A DNA stretch of 64,000 bases from JACQFK01 sp964619955 (GTDB lineage Bacteria > Planctomycetota > MHYJ01 > JACPRB01). Positions 15,331-23,752 of the stretch are shown here, one piece after another. The stretch is from the NCBI GenBank assembly GCA_964619955.1, contig CAZUJF010000007.1, positions 124,001-188,000 of the forward strand, given 5' to 3'. Below the pieces are notes generated by a model. The model did no database searches, was not told where the DNA came from, and saw only the letters and a list, made by a program, of their open reading frames with translations. A program made the position numbers and the translations under genes. The stretch's first letter is position 1. Each line of letters starts with the position of its first letter.

Positions 15331-16440
15331 ATGATGAACACCCTCCTCCTCGCAGCCCTCGCCCTCGGCGCCCAGGACGATGAAGGCTTCGTGCCGCTTT
15401 TCAACGGCAAGGACCTCACGGGCTGGGTCAACGCGAACTGCGCGCCCGAGACCTGGAGCGTCCGGGACGGCGTCGTCTGCTGCACGGGCATCCCCACCGG
15501 GGCCCTGCGCACCGCGCGCATGTATGAGAACTTCATCCTCGAGGCCGAGTGGCGCCACCTGAAGAGCGGCGGCAACTCCGGCATCTTCATCTGGGGCTCC
15601 CCCATCAGCGCCCCCGGCGTCCCCTTCCTCCGCGGCATCGAGGTCCAGGTCCTCGACCATGGCTTCAACGTCAAAGGCAAAAACGAGTGGTACACCACCC
15701 ACGGCGACGTCTTCCCCATCCACGGCGCCACCATGAAACCGCTCGGCCGCCATAACGGACAGCGCAGCTTCCCCTCCGAGGAGCGCAGCAAACCCTCCCC
15801 GGAATGGAACCACTACCGCATCACCGCCAACAACGGCGTGCTCCGCCTCAGCGTCAACGGCAAGGAGGTCTCCGGCGGCGACGACTGCACCTATCGCAAG
15901 GGCTACCTGGCCCTGGAGTCCGAGGGGGCGCCCGTGGAGTTCCGCAACGTCCGCATCAAGGAACTCCCCACGACGAACACGCCGGCCGAACTGACCGCGC
16001 CCGAGGACCAGGGCTGGCGCCCCCTCTACACCGGCACGGACCTGCGGCACTGGCGGGACGCCGTCGCCGCCGCCGCGCGCTGGAAGCCGTCCGACTGGGT
16101 CCTTTCCCAGAAGGCCGCGGGGGGCGATCCCACGAACCTGGTCACGGAGCTCGAGTTCGGCGACGTCGAAATCATCCTGGACGTGAAGGTGAAAGCGGGC
16201 GCCGCGGCGGCCGGGGCGCTGCTCCGCGGCCTGAGCCTCCCCTTCGCCGGTCCCGACGCGGGCAAGTGGGCCCGTCACCGCATCCGCGTCAGCGGCCGGG
16301 AGGTCGCCGTCTGGGTCAACGACAAGGAACAGCCCGCGCTCATGCTCGCCGAGGCCGCCCCCGCGAAAGGACCCCTGATCCTGCTCGACAGCGGCGGCGG
16401 CGTGGACTTCGCGAACATCTTCGTCCGGGATCTGAAGTAA
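15331..16440 (+). CDS. Secreted DUF1080 (3-keto-disaccharide hydrolase-like) protein
   Basis: 369 residues with a short signal peptide (MMNTLLLAALALGAQ). The first 210 residues form a DUF1080/concanavalin-like domain with FVPLFNGKDLTGWVN, the SGIFIWG segment, and EVQVLDHGF; the end of the domain has VEFRNVRIKEL. A second, more divergent copy follows (about 225-369: WRPLYTGTDLRHW ... ANIFVRDLK), so the protein has two jelly-roll units. DUF1080 proteins are highly amplified in Planctomycetota and some hydrolyse 3-keto-glycosides. The second unit lacks the long GIFIW-type loop and may only bind. Confidence 0.9.
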   Translation: MMNTLLLAALALGAQDDEGFVPLFNGKDLTGWVNANCAPETWSVRDGVVCCTGIPTGALRTARMYENFILEAEWRHLKSGGNSGIFIWGSPISAPGVPFLRGIEVQVLDHGFNVKGKNEWYTTHGDVFPIHGATMKPLGRHNGQRSFPSEERSKPSPEWNHYRITANNGVLRLSVNGKEVSGGDDCTYRKGYLALESEGAPVEFRNVRIKELPTTNTPAELTAPEDQGWRPLYTGTDLRHWRDAVAAAARWKPSDWVLSQKAAGGDPTNLVTELEFGDVEIILDVKVKAGAAAAGALLRGLSLPFAGPDAGKWARHRIRVSGREVAVWVNDKEQPALMLAEAAPAKGPLILLDSGGGVDFANIFVRDLK

Positions 16441-16540
16441 TGGTTCGACAGGATTGATTAGACGAGTGGAGATGTCCATTGACGCCGGGGATGTTCCCCG
16501 CGGCAATTGCTGGAATCGACAGGGGCTCACCACAGGCCGG

Positions 16541-18262
16541 ATGAGGCTTGCCGCCGCGGTCCTGCTCGCGCTCCTCGCCGGACCGGCGACGGCGCAAGAG
16601 CAGACGGCCCCGCGGACCGAGGAGCCGCACGTCGCGATCTTCAAGCGCCTCAGCGCCGCCGTCGTCGGCATCGGCTGCGCCGGCACCACCTCCTCCGGCG
16701 CATCGGGCACCTTCTACGGGACCGGCGTCGTCGTCTCCCCCGACGGGCTCGTGCTGACCGACCTCACCGTCGTGCCGAAGGACGGCCGCGACGTGAAGGT
16801 CTACTTCACCGACGGACGCGTGAAGACGGCGGACCTCAAGCGCATCGACGAGCCCTCCGAGGGCGTCCTCGTCAAGGTCGACGGCCAGGGGCTGACGCAC
16901 ATGAAACTCGCGGACTCCTCGAAAGCCCGCATGGGCGATCCGTGTTACTCGTGGGGCAACCCCTTCTTCACGATCCAGCGGGACGGCATGGTCTCGCTCA
17001 GCGTCGGCGCCGTGAGCGGCCTTTACCCGGTCAGCAGCGTGGACAACCAGAGCCGCTACCTCGGGCCGGCGATCGAGACCGACGCCGCGGTCAACCCGGG
17101 TTCGGACGGCGGCCCGCTCACGGACGCGGACGGCAACCTGCTCGGGATCATGAGCCTCGCCTTCTCGCGCAGCCGCTGGCTCGGGCTGGCCATCCCCGTC
17201 GAGCGCCTGCGCGCCGGGCTCCCGGAGCTGAAGGCGCTGCCCGCGGCCCCGCGTCCGAAGGCCATCGAGAGCGAGAGCGGACCCTGGAGGAGCCAGATGC
17301 GCCTCGTCCGCGCGGCGGATCGCATCGCAAAGGCGACGATCGCCGTCCGGGCGGTCGGCGCAAACGAGCCGGACCCGCCCGAGAAACGCTCCGAGGAGAC
17401 CCTCGCCCCCCTCCCGCCGTACCCCGAGGGCCCGGTGCGCGTCCAGCGGGAGGCGCAGCGTCCGCCCGGAGCCTGCGCCTCGGGGGTCGTCGTCGAAGCG
17501 GACGGGACCGCCATCACCGCCGCCGCGAACGTCGCCGGCGCGGCCCGCATCTTCGTCTACCTCGCCGACGGCCGGCGCGTCGCGGCGAAGCTGCTCGGGA
17601 AGGACGACGCACTCGACCTCGCGGTGCTCAAGCTCGAGGGGCCCGGGAAGTACGACTTCGCGGCCCCGGGCGGGGCGAACCTGCTCAAGACCGGCCAGTC
17701 CCTCGCGATCCTCGGACGGAGCGAGGCGCCCGGCGCGCTCACGTTCAACGCCGGGATCGTCAGCGCGCTCGGCCGCCACGTCAACACCTGCGCCCAGGTC
17801 TCGGCGCTCATCAACTACGGCAACCTCGGCGGCCCGGCCCTCAACGCGGACGGCGTCCTGGTCGGCCTGGCGGTCCATCTGACCGAGAAGTCCGCCTGGC
17901 GCCAGAACGGAGGCATCGGCTTCATCCTTTCGGCGGAGCGGATCGCGCAGGCGCTGCCCGATCTGAAAGCCGGAAAGACGCTCCCGCGTCCGAAGCGCCC
18001 CACGCTCGGCATCCAGGTCGACCTCACGGCGGTCAGCGTGAAGGGCGTCCGCATCGGCGGCGTCGAGGCCGGATCGGGCGCGGCCGAAGCCGGAATCCAG
18101 GCGGGGGACGTCCTCGTGGAACTCGCGGGAAAACCCGTCGTCGGCATGGCCGAATTGCGCGAGGGCATGCGCCCGTTCAAAGCCGGCGACAAGGTGAAGG
18201 TGAAGCTCAAGCGGGCCGGCAAGGACGTGGAGCTGCTCGTCCGGATCGGGGAGACGGGATGA
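16541..18262 (+). CDS. Fused double pseudoprotease (types 1 and 2) with PDZ
   Basis: 573 residues from ATG 16541, which gives a clean signal peptide (MRLAAAVLLALLAGPATAQ); the longer frame lacks one. Two trypsin/HtrA folds in tandem (about 30-235 and 260-475) and one C-terminal PDZ (about 480-573). In the first, His is Thr (LVLTDLTVV), Asp is Glu (SEGVLVKV) and Ser is Asp (NPGSDGGPL). In the second, His is Asn (ANVAG), Asp is kept (LDLAVLKL) and Ser is Leu (NYGNLGGPA). Neither can be a serine protease. It corresponds to a fusion of the two separate pseudoproteases found at 31883-33974 and 48166-50439. The stop overlaps the next start (ATGA). Confidence 0.9.
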   Translation: MRLAAAVLLALLAGPATAQEQTAPRTEEPHVAIFKRLSAAVVGIGCAGTTSSGASGTFYGTGVVVSPDGLVLTDLTVVPKDGRDVKVYFTDGRVKTADLKRIDEPSEGVLVKVDGQGLTHMKLADSSKARMGDPCYSWGNPFFTIQRDGMVSLSVGAVSGLYPVSSVDNQSRYLGPAIETDAAVNPGSDGGPLTDADGNLLGIMSLAFSRSRWLGLAIPVERLRAGLPELKALPAAPRPKAIESESGPWRSQMRLVRAADRIAKATIAVRAVGANEPDPPEKRSEETLAPLPPYPEGPVRVQREAQRPPGACASGVVVEADGTAITAAANVAGAARIFVYLADGRRVAAKLLGKDDALDLAVLKLEGPGKYDFAAPGGANLLKTGQSLAILGRSEAPGALTFNAGIVSALGRHVNTCAQVSALINYGNLGGPALNADGVLVGLAVHLTEKSAWRQNGGIGFILSAERIAQALPDLKAGKTLPRPKRPTLGIQVDLTAVSVKGVRIGGVEAGSGAAEAGIQAGDVLVELAGKPVVGMAELREGMRPFKAGDKVKVKLKRAGKDVELLVRIGETG

Positions 18263-19467
18263 TGCCGATCGCGCTGGTCCTGTCCCTGACGCTCCTGGCC
18301 CCCCAGGAGGATGCGGAGCTGCAGAAATCGCTGCAGCGCGCGCTCCCGTCGTTCGTGATCGTGGGCGGCGGTTCGGGCGTGCTGATCAGCGCGGACGGCT
18401 ACCTCCTGACCAACCACCACGTGGCCGGCAAGGGCAAGGAGTGGCGGGTCTTCATCGGCGGGAAGGTGCACACGGCGGACCTCGTCGGCAGCGACCCGCA
18501 CGGCGACCTCACGCTGCTGAAGGTCCGCAACGCGAAGGACCTGCCCTTCGTGGAGACGGCCGACTCGGACAAGCTGGCGATCGGCCAGCCGGTCTTCGCG
18601 ATCGGCAACCCGTTCGGGCTGGCGGAGGACGGCATCCCCACCGTCACCTCGGGCATCATCTCGGCGCTGCACCGCTTCCAGGGCAACTACTGCGACGCGA
18701 TCCAGACCGACGCGGCCGTCAACCCGGGCAATTCCGGCGGGCCGCTGCTCACGCTGGACGGCCGGCTCGCCGGGATCAACGGGATGATCCAGACGCGCTT
18801 CGGCGCGCGCGCGAACACGGGGATCGGCCTGGCCATCCCGGCCAACCAGATCAAGCGCTTCCTGCCGTTCCTCAAGGCGGCGAAGGGCGGCCACGTCTTC
18901 GGCGGCGTGATCCGCGGCCTCGAAGGCGACTTCGCGGAGGCGGACATGATGCAGAACGGCGCCGAGCTCCGGGACGTCCGCGCCGGCAGCCCCGCGGAGA
19001 AGGCCGGCTTCCGGAAGGGGGACCGGATCACGCAGATCGACGGCGCCCGGCTGCTGAACTTCGCCCGCTTCCTCGGGGTGCTGGGGACGTATCCGGCCGG
19101 ATCGGAGCTGACGGTCACGCTCATGCGCGGGACCGAGCCGCGCACGCTGAAGGTGAAGCTCGAGGGGCGGAATCCCGGCTCGCTCGGCCTCAGCCTCGCG
19201 CGTCCGCGGGGGATCCGCGACCCGGCGACGGTCGACAAGATCCACCCGGGGCTCGCCGCGGAGAAGGCGGGCCTGCGGCCCGGCGATGCGCTCGTCGGCC
19301 TGAACGGGAAGCCGGCGCCGACGCTGCGCGAGTTCGTCCAGACCCTGCTCGCCCTCCAGGCGCTGGCGGGCGACCGGATCAAGCTGCGGGTCCGGCGCCA
19401 GGAGACGGCGGCCGAGGAGGAGCTCGACCTCGTCCTCAACTCCGCCTACGACGAGCCCGAGCGTTGA
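18259..19467 (+). CDS. HtrA-like serine protease with two PDZ domains
   Basis: 402 residues with a signal peptide (MMPIALVLSLTLLAPQE). The catalytic triad is intact: His in LTNHHVAG, Asp in HGDLTLLKV, Ser in NPGNSGGPL. PDZ1 (about 215-300: SPAEKAGFRKGDRITQIDG) and PDZ2 (about 310-395: GLAAEKAGLRPGDALVGLNG) follow. Such enzymes degrade or chaperone misfolded envelope proteins. It is translationally coupled to the fused pseudoprotease upstream, so the two probably act in one complex. Paralogues with the same role are at 33977-35266 and 50436-51668. Confidence 0.93.
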   Translation: MMPIALVLSLTLLAPQEDAELQKSLQRALPSFVIVGGGSGVLISADGYLLTNHHVAGKGKEWRVFIGGKVHTADLVGSDPHGDLTLLKVRNAKDLPFVETADSDKLAIGQPVFAIGNPFGLAEDGIPTVTSGIISALHRFQGNYCDAIQTDAAVNPGNSGGPLLTLDGRLAGINGMIQTRFGARANTGIGLAIPANQIKRFLPFLKAAKGGHVFGGVIRGLEGDFAEADMMQNGAELRDVRAGSPAEKAGFRKGDRITQIDGARLLNFARFLGVLGTYPAGSELTVTLMRGTEPRTLKVKLEGRNPGSLGLSLARPRGIRDPATVDKIHPGLAAEKAGLRPGDALVGLNGKPAPTLREFVQTLLALQALAGDRIKLRVRRQETAAEEELDLVLNSAYDEPER

Positions 19468-19559
19468 CTATTCGTGCTGAATCTGAACAAATTCGGAACC
19501 CGGGGCCCCCGGACTGCGTCCGAGGATGAAGTAGATACTTTCTTTTGATCGGAGTGACG

Positions 19560-21632
19560 ATGAAACGCCCCCTCGCCGCCCTCGCGCTGCTCGCCGTCTG
19601 CGGCCTCGCCGCGCCCGCCCAGGACGCCGCCCCGGCGCAGCCCCTCAAGGTCCGCAAGATCGTCGTGTACAAACACGGCGTCGGCTATTTCGAGCGGGAG
19701 GGCAAGGTCAGCGGCAACCAGCCGGTCGCGCTCTCCTTCAAGAGCGCGCAGATGAAGGATCTGCTGAAGTCGCTCTACGCGGTCGACCTCAACGGCGGCC
19801 AGATCGCGACCATCCAATACGACACGAAGGACCCGCTGTCGAAGCAGCTCGAGGACATCCTCATCCACGTCCCGGAGGAGCGCACGCTCACGCAGTTCCT
19901 CACGCAGCTCAAGGGCGCGCGCATCGAGGTCGCGATCGCCGGCGAGAAGACCACGGGCAGCGTGATCGGCATCGAGCCGGTGACGAAGACGAACGCGCAG
20001 GGCGGCGTGACCCAGTCCTACAAACTCGTGCTTTACGCCGACGGCGGCCGCATCGTGCCGGTGGACCTGCTGGAGGCGCAGAGCCTGAAGCTCCTGGACG
20101 AGAGCCTGCAGCGGGACCTGCAGCGCGTGCTGGACATCCATCTCAAGGCGAAATACGCGGACCGCAAGAGCGTCGTGCTCAACTGCAACGGCCAGGGCGA
20201 CCGCACGGTGCGCGTGGGCTACATCATCGAGACGCCGATCTGGAAGACGAGCTACCGGATGCTCTTCACGGACAACGACAAGCCGCTGCTGCAGGGCTGG
20301 GCGATCCTGGAGAACACGACGGACGAGGACTGGGACCAGGTGGACGCCTCGTTCGTGGCGGGCAGCCCGATGAGCTTCATCATGGACCTCTACACGGCCT
20401 ACTACCCCCAGCGCTCCGAGATCCCCGTGGGCGTGACGGCGGCGCCGAAGCCCCAGATGGACGGGCTGGCGCTGCACGAGAAGTCGACCCGCGGGATGGC
20501 CCCGGGGGCGCCTCCCGCGCCGATGGCCGCGGCGAAGGCGGGCGCGCGCCGCGAGGCGGCGAAGGACGCGGAGTCCGAGGCGGGCGGGGCGGCGTTCGGC
20601 CTGCGCAAGAATTTCGCGGAGGCGCTGGAGAGCTCGATGGCGCCGGCCGCGGCGGGCGTCGAGGTCGGCGATCTGTTCGCGTACCAGTCCCGGGAACGGG
20701 TCAGCGTGAAACGCGGGCAGGCGGCGCTGGTGCCGATCCTGTCGGAGCGCGTGGACGGCGCCGAGCGGGTGCTCTACTACCGCGCGAGTCTGATGTCCAA
20801 GCCGATGAACACGGTGCACTTCAAGAACACGACGGCGCTGACGCTGGAGGCGGGCCCCGTCACGCTCTTCGACGGCTCGACCTGCATCGGCGAGGGGCTG
20901 GTGCGCAAGGTCATGAAGAAGGACATGAAGGACATGATCCCGTACGCCGTGGAGTCGGCCGTGAGCGTGGACCGCAAGTCGCTGCACAAGAACGAGCCGG
21001 TGACGCGGGGGGTGATCGCCAACGGCGTGCTGACGCTGAGCTACGTGCAGAACCTCGAGTCGTCGTACACGCTCAAGAGCCAGCTGGGCAAGGACAGCGT
21101 GGTGTATCTCGACCATCCGCGGGCGGCGAACCACGAGCTCGCGGAGCCCGCGAAGGGCGAGGACGAGGTCGACGGCCACCACCGCTTCCGGGTGGAGCTG
21201 AAGGCGGGCGAGACGAGGGAGTTCAAGGTCCGCGAGCGCCAGGAGGTGTCGACGGTGGTGCAGCTGCTGGGGACGCCGGCGGACACGATCCGCTTCCACT
21301 TCCAGCAGCGCTACGTGTCCGCGAAGGCGAAGCAGCTGCTGGAGCAGCTGATGCTGGTGCAGGGTCAGATCAGCGGGCTGAAGGCGCGGGAGAACGAGCT
21401 CGCGCAGGAGCGGGCGCGTCTGACGGAGGACCAGACCCGGATCCGCGAGAACCTGCGGGTGCTGCGCGAAACGGCGGGCGAGCTGGAGATGCGGAAGAAG
21501 TACCTGGCGCGGCTGGAGCAGGCGGAGACGCGGCTCGAGTCGATCCGGGACGAGGCGAAGCAGGCGCTCGAGACGCGGACGCAGCTGGAGCAGGATCTGT
21601 CGAAGCGGGTGAGGGAGTTCCGGGAGGACTAG
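19560..21632 (+). CDS. Secreted DUF4139-domain protein
   Basis: 690 residues from ATG 19560 with a signal peptide (MKRPLAALALLAVCGLAAPA). The middle part has the DUF4139 hallmarks (IETPIWKTSYRMLFTDN, GWAILENTTDEDWDQV, FVAGSPMSFIMDLY). The N-terminal 180 residues are beta-rich (VYKHGVGYFEREGKV, SLYAVDLNGGQIATIQYD). A Pro/Ala-rich insertion lies near 310-350, and the last about 90 residues form a coiled coil (LKARENELAQERARLTEDQT). DUF4139 proteins occur in many bacteria and their molecular function is not established. It converges on the HEAT/TPR gene across a palindrome array. Confidence 0.85.
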   Translation: MKRPLAALALLAVCGLAAPAQDAAPAQPLKVRKIVVYKHGVGYFEREGKVSGNQPVALSFKSAQMKDLLKSLYAVDLNGGQIATIQYDTKDPLSKQLEDILIHVPEERTLTQFLTQLKGARIEVAIAGEKTTGSVIGIEPVTKTNAQGGVTQSYKLVLYADGGRIVPVDLLEAQSLKLLDESLQRDLQRVLDIHLKAKYADRKSVVLNCNGQGDRTVRVGYIIETPIWKTSYRMLFTDNDKPLLQGWAILENTTDEDWDQVDASFVAGSPMSFIMDLYTAYYPQRSEIPVGVTAAPKPQMDGLALHEKSTRGMAPGAPPAPMAAAKAGARREAAKDAESEAGGAAFGLRKNFAEALESSMAPAAAGVEVGDLFAYQSRERVSVKRGQAALVPILSERVDGAERVLYYRASLMSKPMNTVHFKNTTALTLEAGPVTLFDGSTCIGEGLVRKVMKKDMKDMIPYAVESAVSVDRKSLHKNEPVTRGVIANGVLTLSYVQNLESSYTLKSQLGKDSVVYLDHPRAANHELAEPAKGEDEVDGHHRFRVELKAGETREFKVRERQEVSTVVQLLGTPADTIRFHFQQRYVSAKAKQLLEQLMLVQGQISGLKARENELAQERARLTEDQTRIRENLRVLRETAGELEMRKKYLARLEQAETRLESIRDEAKQALETRTQLEQDLSKRVREFRED

Positions 21633-21639
21633 GAGCTCG

Positions 21640-21791
21640 ACACGTTTCCAGACCGTCTGAAAGTGTGTCTTTTCCTGTGGAAAATTCCGCACTCCTGCCG
21701 ACTCTCCCAGCGGGCAACACGTTTCCAGACGGTCTGGATCTGTGTCGCTCCGGGAGCACCCACACGAAAGCAGACGGTCTGGTTGTGAGGT
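21640..21791. repeat. Three CAGAC(C/G)GTCTG palindromes between convergent genes
   Basis: An 11-bp palindromic core, CAGACCGTCTG or CAGACGGTCTG, occurs at 21650-21660, 21727-21737 and 21772-21782. Copies 1 and 2 share the left flank ACACGTTTC and all have GTG-rich right flanks, so each is the centre of an imperfect palindrome about 30 bases long. TTTTCC-TGT-GGAAAA lies between copies 1 and 2. Placement between two converging genes suits termination or a small intergenic repeat family more than an operator. Confidence 0.75.
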
Positions 21792-21827
21792 CTGCGGGGA
21801 CTGCTTGGGGGACAAGCCTTCCCCCGG

Positions 21828-23042
21828 CTACGCCTCCGCGACGTCCTTGAAGGCGGGGTCGTTCCAGTAGTCGCGGAAGGCGGGGTCGTTGAGGGCCTCG
21901 TCCTTGAAGGCCGCGTCGTTCTTGATGGCCAGGGTCAGGGCCTCGAGCATCTTGTCGCGGCGGCGCAGGCGCGCCCAGGTGCCCGCGAGCTGATAATAAG
22001 TGGCGGAGTCCGTGGGCAGCAGCTCGACGGCCTTCGTGTAGGACTCGATGGCCTCGTCGAGGCGCATGAGCTCCCGGTACGCGGTGCCCATCTTGTGCCA
22101 GGCGACCTGGTGGTCCGGCTTGAGCGCGACGAGCCCGCGGTAGGTCTTGAGGGCCTCCTCGAGGCGGCCCTGCGAGTGCGAGAAGCTGGCCTGGAGGAAG
22201 AGGGTGTGGGACTCGACCTCCTTCAGGAAGCGCTCGTGGTGCAGCTTGAAGTCCTTCTCGACGCGCTCCTTCTGGTCCCCGCCCATGCGGCGGAGCTCCA
22301 TCTCGACCTGGGAGCGCAGCGTGGCCATGGTCTCCTCGAGCTCCTTCTCGGCCTTCTGGCGCAGGGCCATGACCTCCTCGCGGAGCTTGTGCTCGGTGTT
22401 CTGCTGGAGGAGGTCGCCGTAGCGCTCGATCTCGGCCTCCTTCTCCTCCTTGAGCTTCTTGACGAACTCGAGGATGTCGAGCTTCTTGGCCTCGAGCTCC
22501 TCGAGGACGCGGTCGGTGCGCTTGGTGATCTGCTGGGACTCCTCGATGTAGACGCCCGCCTGCTTCACGAGCTCCTTCCATTCCTTGAGCTTGGAGGAGA
22601 CGTGGCCGACGAAGTAGATCATGACCAGGACGAACGACGTGGCGACGATCGCCACGGTGATGGCGAGGATGCGGATCTCGTTCTTGGCGTCCTTGGCCTT
22701 GCCCTCGGCCGCGTTGACGGCGGCGTTGAGGCGCTCCTCGCTGATGCTGGTGATGCCCACGGACTTCTGGCCGGTCTTCTCCCACCAGGCGAGCCACTGG
22801 GCGGTGTCGGCGCCGAAGCCCTTCTCGCCGGAGAGGGTCTGCAGGGCGGCGAGGGCGGCGTCGCGGACGGCCGCGTCGGTTTCGCGGGCCAGCAGTTCGA
22901 TCAGCGGCCGGATGGCGACCTGCGAGCGTTTTTCGGCGAGCGTGGAGCAGGCGTTCTTCCGGACGGTGGGGCTCACGTCCCGGAGGTTCGCGATCTCGTC
23001 GCCCTGGAGCAGGCCCGCGAGGGCCAACAGTAGAAATGCCAT
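21828..23042 (-). CDS. Membrane protein with HEAT-like, coiled-coil and TPR regions
   Basis: 404 residues. A short signal-like N-terminus precedes a HEAT-like segment (about 15-75: DVSPTVRKNACSTLAEKRSQ). A transmembrane helix follows (about 125-147, ILAITVAIVATSFVLVMIYF), then a charged coiled coil (about 150-270) and TPR units (about 285-375: GRLEEALKTYRGLVALKPDH). The tail repeats DPAFRDYW/DPAFKDV. The TPR region would sit in the cytoplasm or periplasm depending on orientation; no enzyme motif is seen. A TATAAT box 8 bases before the ATG implies a leaderless transcript. Confidence 0.85.
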   Translation of the reverse strand: MAFLLLALAGLLQGDEIANLRDVSPTVRKNACSTLAEKRSQVAIRPLIELLARETDAAVRDAALAALQTLSGEKGFGADTAQWLAWWEKTGQKSVGITSISEERLNAAVNAAEGKAKDAKNEIRILAITVAIVATSFVLVMIYFVGHVSSKLKEWKELVKQAGVYIEESQQITKRTDRVLEELEAKKLDILEFVKKLKEEKEAEIERYGDLLQQNTEHKLREEVMALRQKAEKELEETMATLRSQVEMELRRMGGDQKERVEKDFKLHHERFLKEVESHTLFLQASFSHSQGRLEEALKTYRGLVALKPDHQVAWHKMGTAYRELMRLDEAIESYTKAVELLPTDSATYYQLAGTWARLRRRDKMLEALTLAIKNDAAFKDEALNDPAFRDYWNDPAFKDVAEA

Positions 23043-23050
23043 GGCGCGAA

Positions 23051-23056
23051 ATTATA
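23051..23056 (-). promoter_or_regulatory. -10 box (TATAAT) 8 bases before the ATG
   Basis: Read on the minus strand, a perfect TATAAT ends 8 bases before the start codon at 23042. The transcription start expected 6-7 bases after the box would be at the ATG. Confidence 0.5.
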
Positions 23057-23060
23057 GCCG

Positions 23061-23102
23061 AGGCGGGAGGCGAAAGGCGAGAGGCGATAGGCGGGAGGCG
23101 GT
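23061..23102 (+). repeat. Six tandem AGGCGNN heptamers
   Basis: AGGCGGG, AGGCGAA, AGGCGAG, AGGCGAT, AGGCGGG and AGGCGGT follow each other without gaps. The first five bases are invariant and the last two vary. The same heptamer forms the inverted array at 9109-9171. The array lies just upstream of the -10 box of the minus-strand gene starting at 23042. Confidence 0.85.
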
Positions 23103-23159
23103 CACGTTTCCCGGCTCCGCTCGTCGAAGCTGCATGAACGGCGAACAGGAGCGGGGCTG

Positions 23160-23549
23160 ATGGAGATCCTCCTGGAATTCATTTTCCAGCTGGTGGGCGA
23201 ATTCCTCCTTCAAGTGCTGATCGAACTGGGCCTGGGGCGCTTCCTTATGCGTCCCCGGATCCACTACGCCGTGTACTACGCATTCCTGTTGTTCTTCGCG
23301 GGGGCCTGCGTGGGCGGGTTCTGGTCCTGGCTTCATCCCGGGGGAATCCTGCCACGGGTGGGGGCTCTGCCGCTGATCGTGCTCTTCGGGAGTCCCTTGC
23401 TAGCGGGGGCGGGGATGGCCGCCCTCGGGCGGTATCGGCGCACCCGCGGGGCGAAGGCGTCTCCGCTCGCCACTTTCTATGGCGGAGCCGCTTTCTCCTT
23501 CGGAATCGCCTTGGTGCGCTTCGTGGTCAGCTCCCGATGGGACAAATAG
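23160..23549 (+). CDS. Small multi-pass membrane protein of unknown function
   Basis: 129 residues with an amphipathic N-terminus (MEILLEFIFQLVGEFLLQVL) and about three hydrophobic helices (about 38-56, 62-85, 103-122). The ATG follows directly after the TGA of an upstream short frame and has GGAGCGGGG as a weak binding site. No charged residues of transport type lie inside the helices. The length and spacing resemble small integral membrane proteins found next to housekeeping genes; no family is recognised. Confidence 0.65.
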   Translation: MEILLEFIFQLVGEFLLQVLIELGLGRFLMRPRIHYAVYYAFLLFFAGACVGGFWSWLHPGGILPRVGALPLIVLFGSPLLAGAGMAALGRYRRTRGAKASPLATFYGGAAFSFGIALVRFVVSSRWDK

Positions 23550-23752
23550 TCGGGGCTCGCGCGCTGTTACCACCCCTCCACAGGTGTCACCAAACGGTAA
23601 TACTTTTGGCCCCCCGCCAGCCTACCCCCCAAGATCCATTCTTAACTTGTTGTTGTGAAGGGAGTTAGGTATCAATATTAGGGATCGGTGGCATCCGGGT
23701 TGCCTAAGCCTAGGTCCGGGTCTGTGGCTGTCGGTCTCGAAAGGGGGTTCGG

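Noticed and set aside
16441..16540. In-frame N-terminal extension of the fused pseudoprotease from 16454
   Set aside because: The extra 29 residues are not signal-like, while ATG 16541 starts a typical signal peptide.
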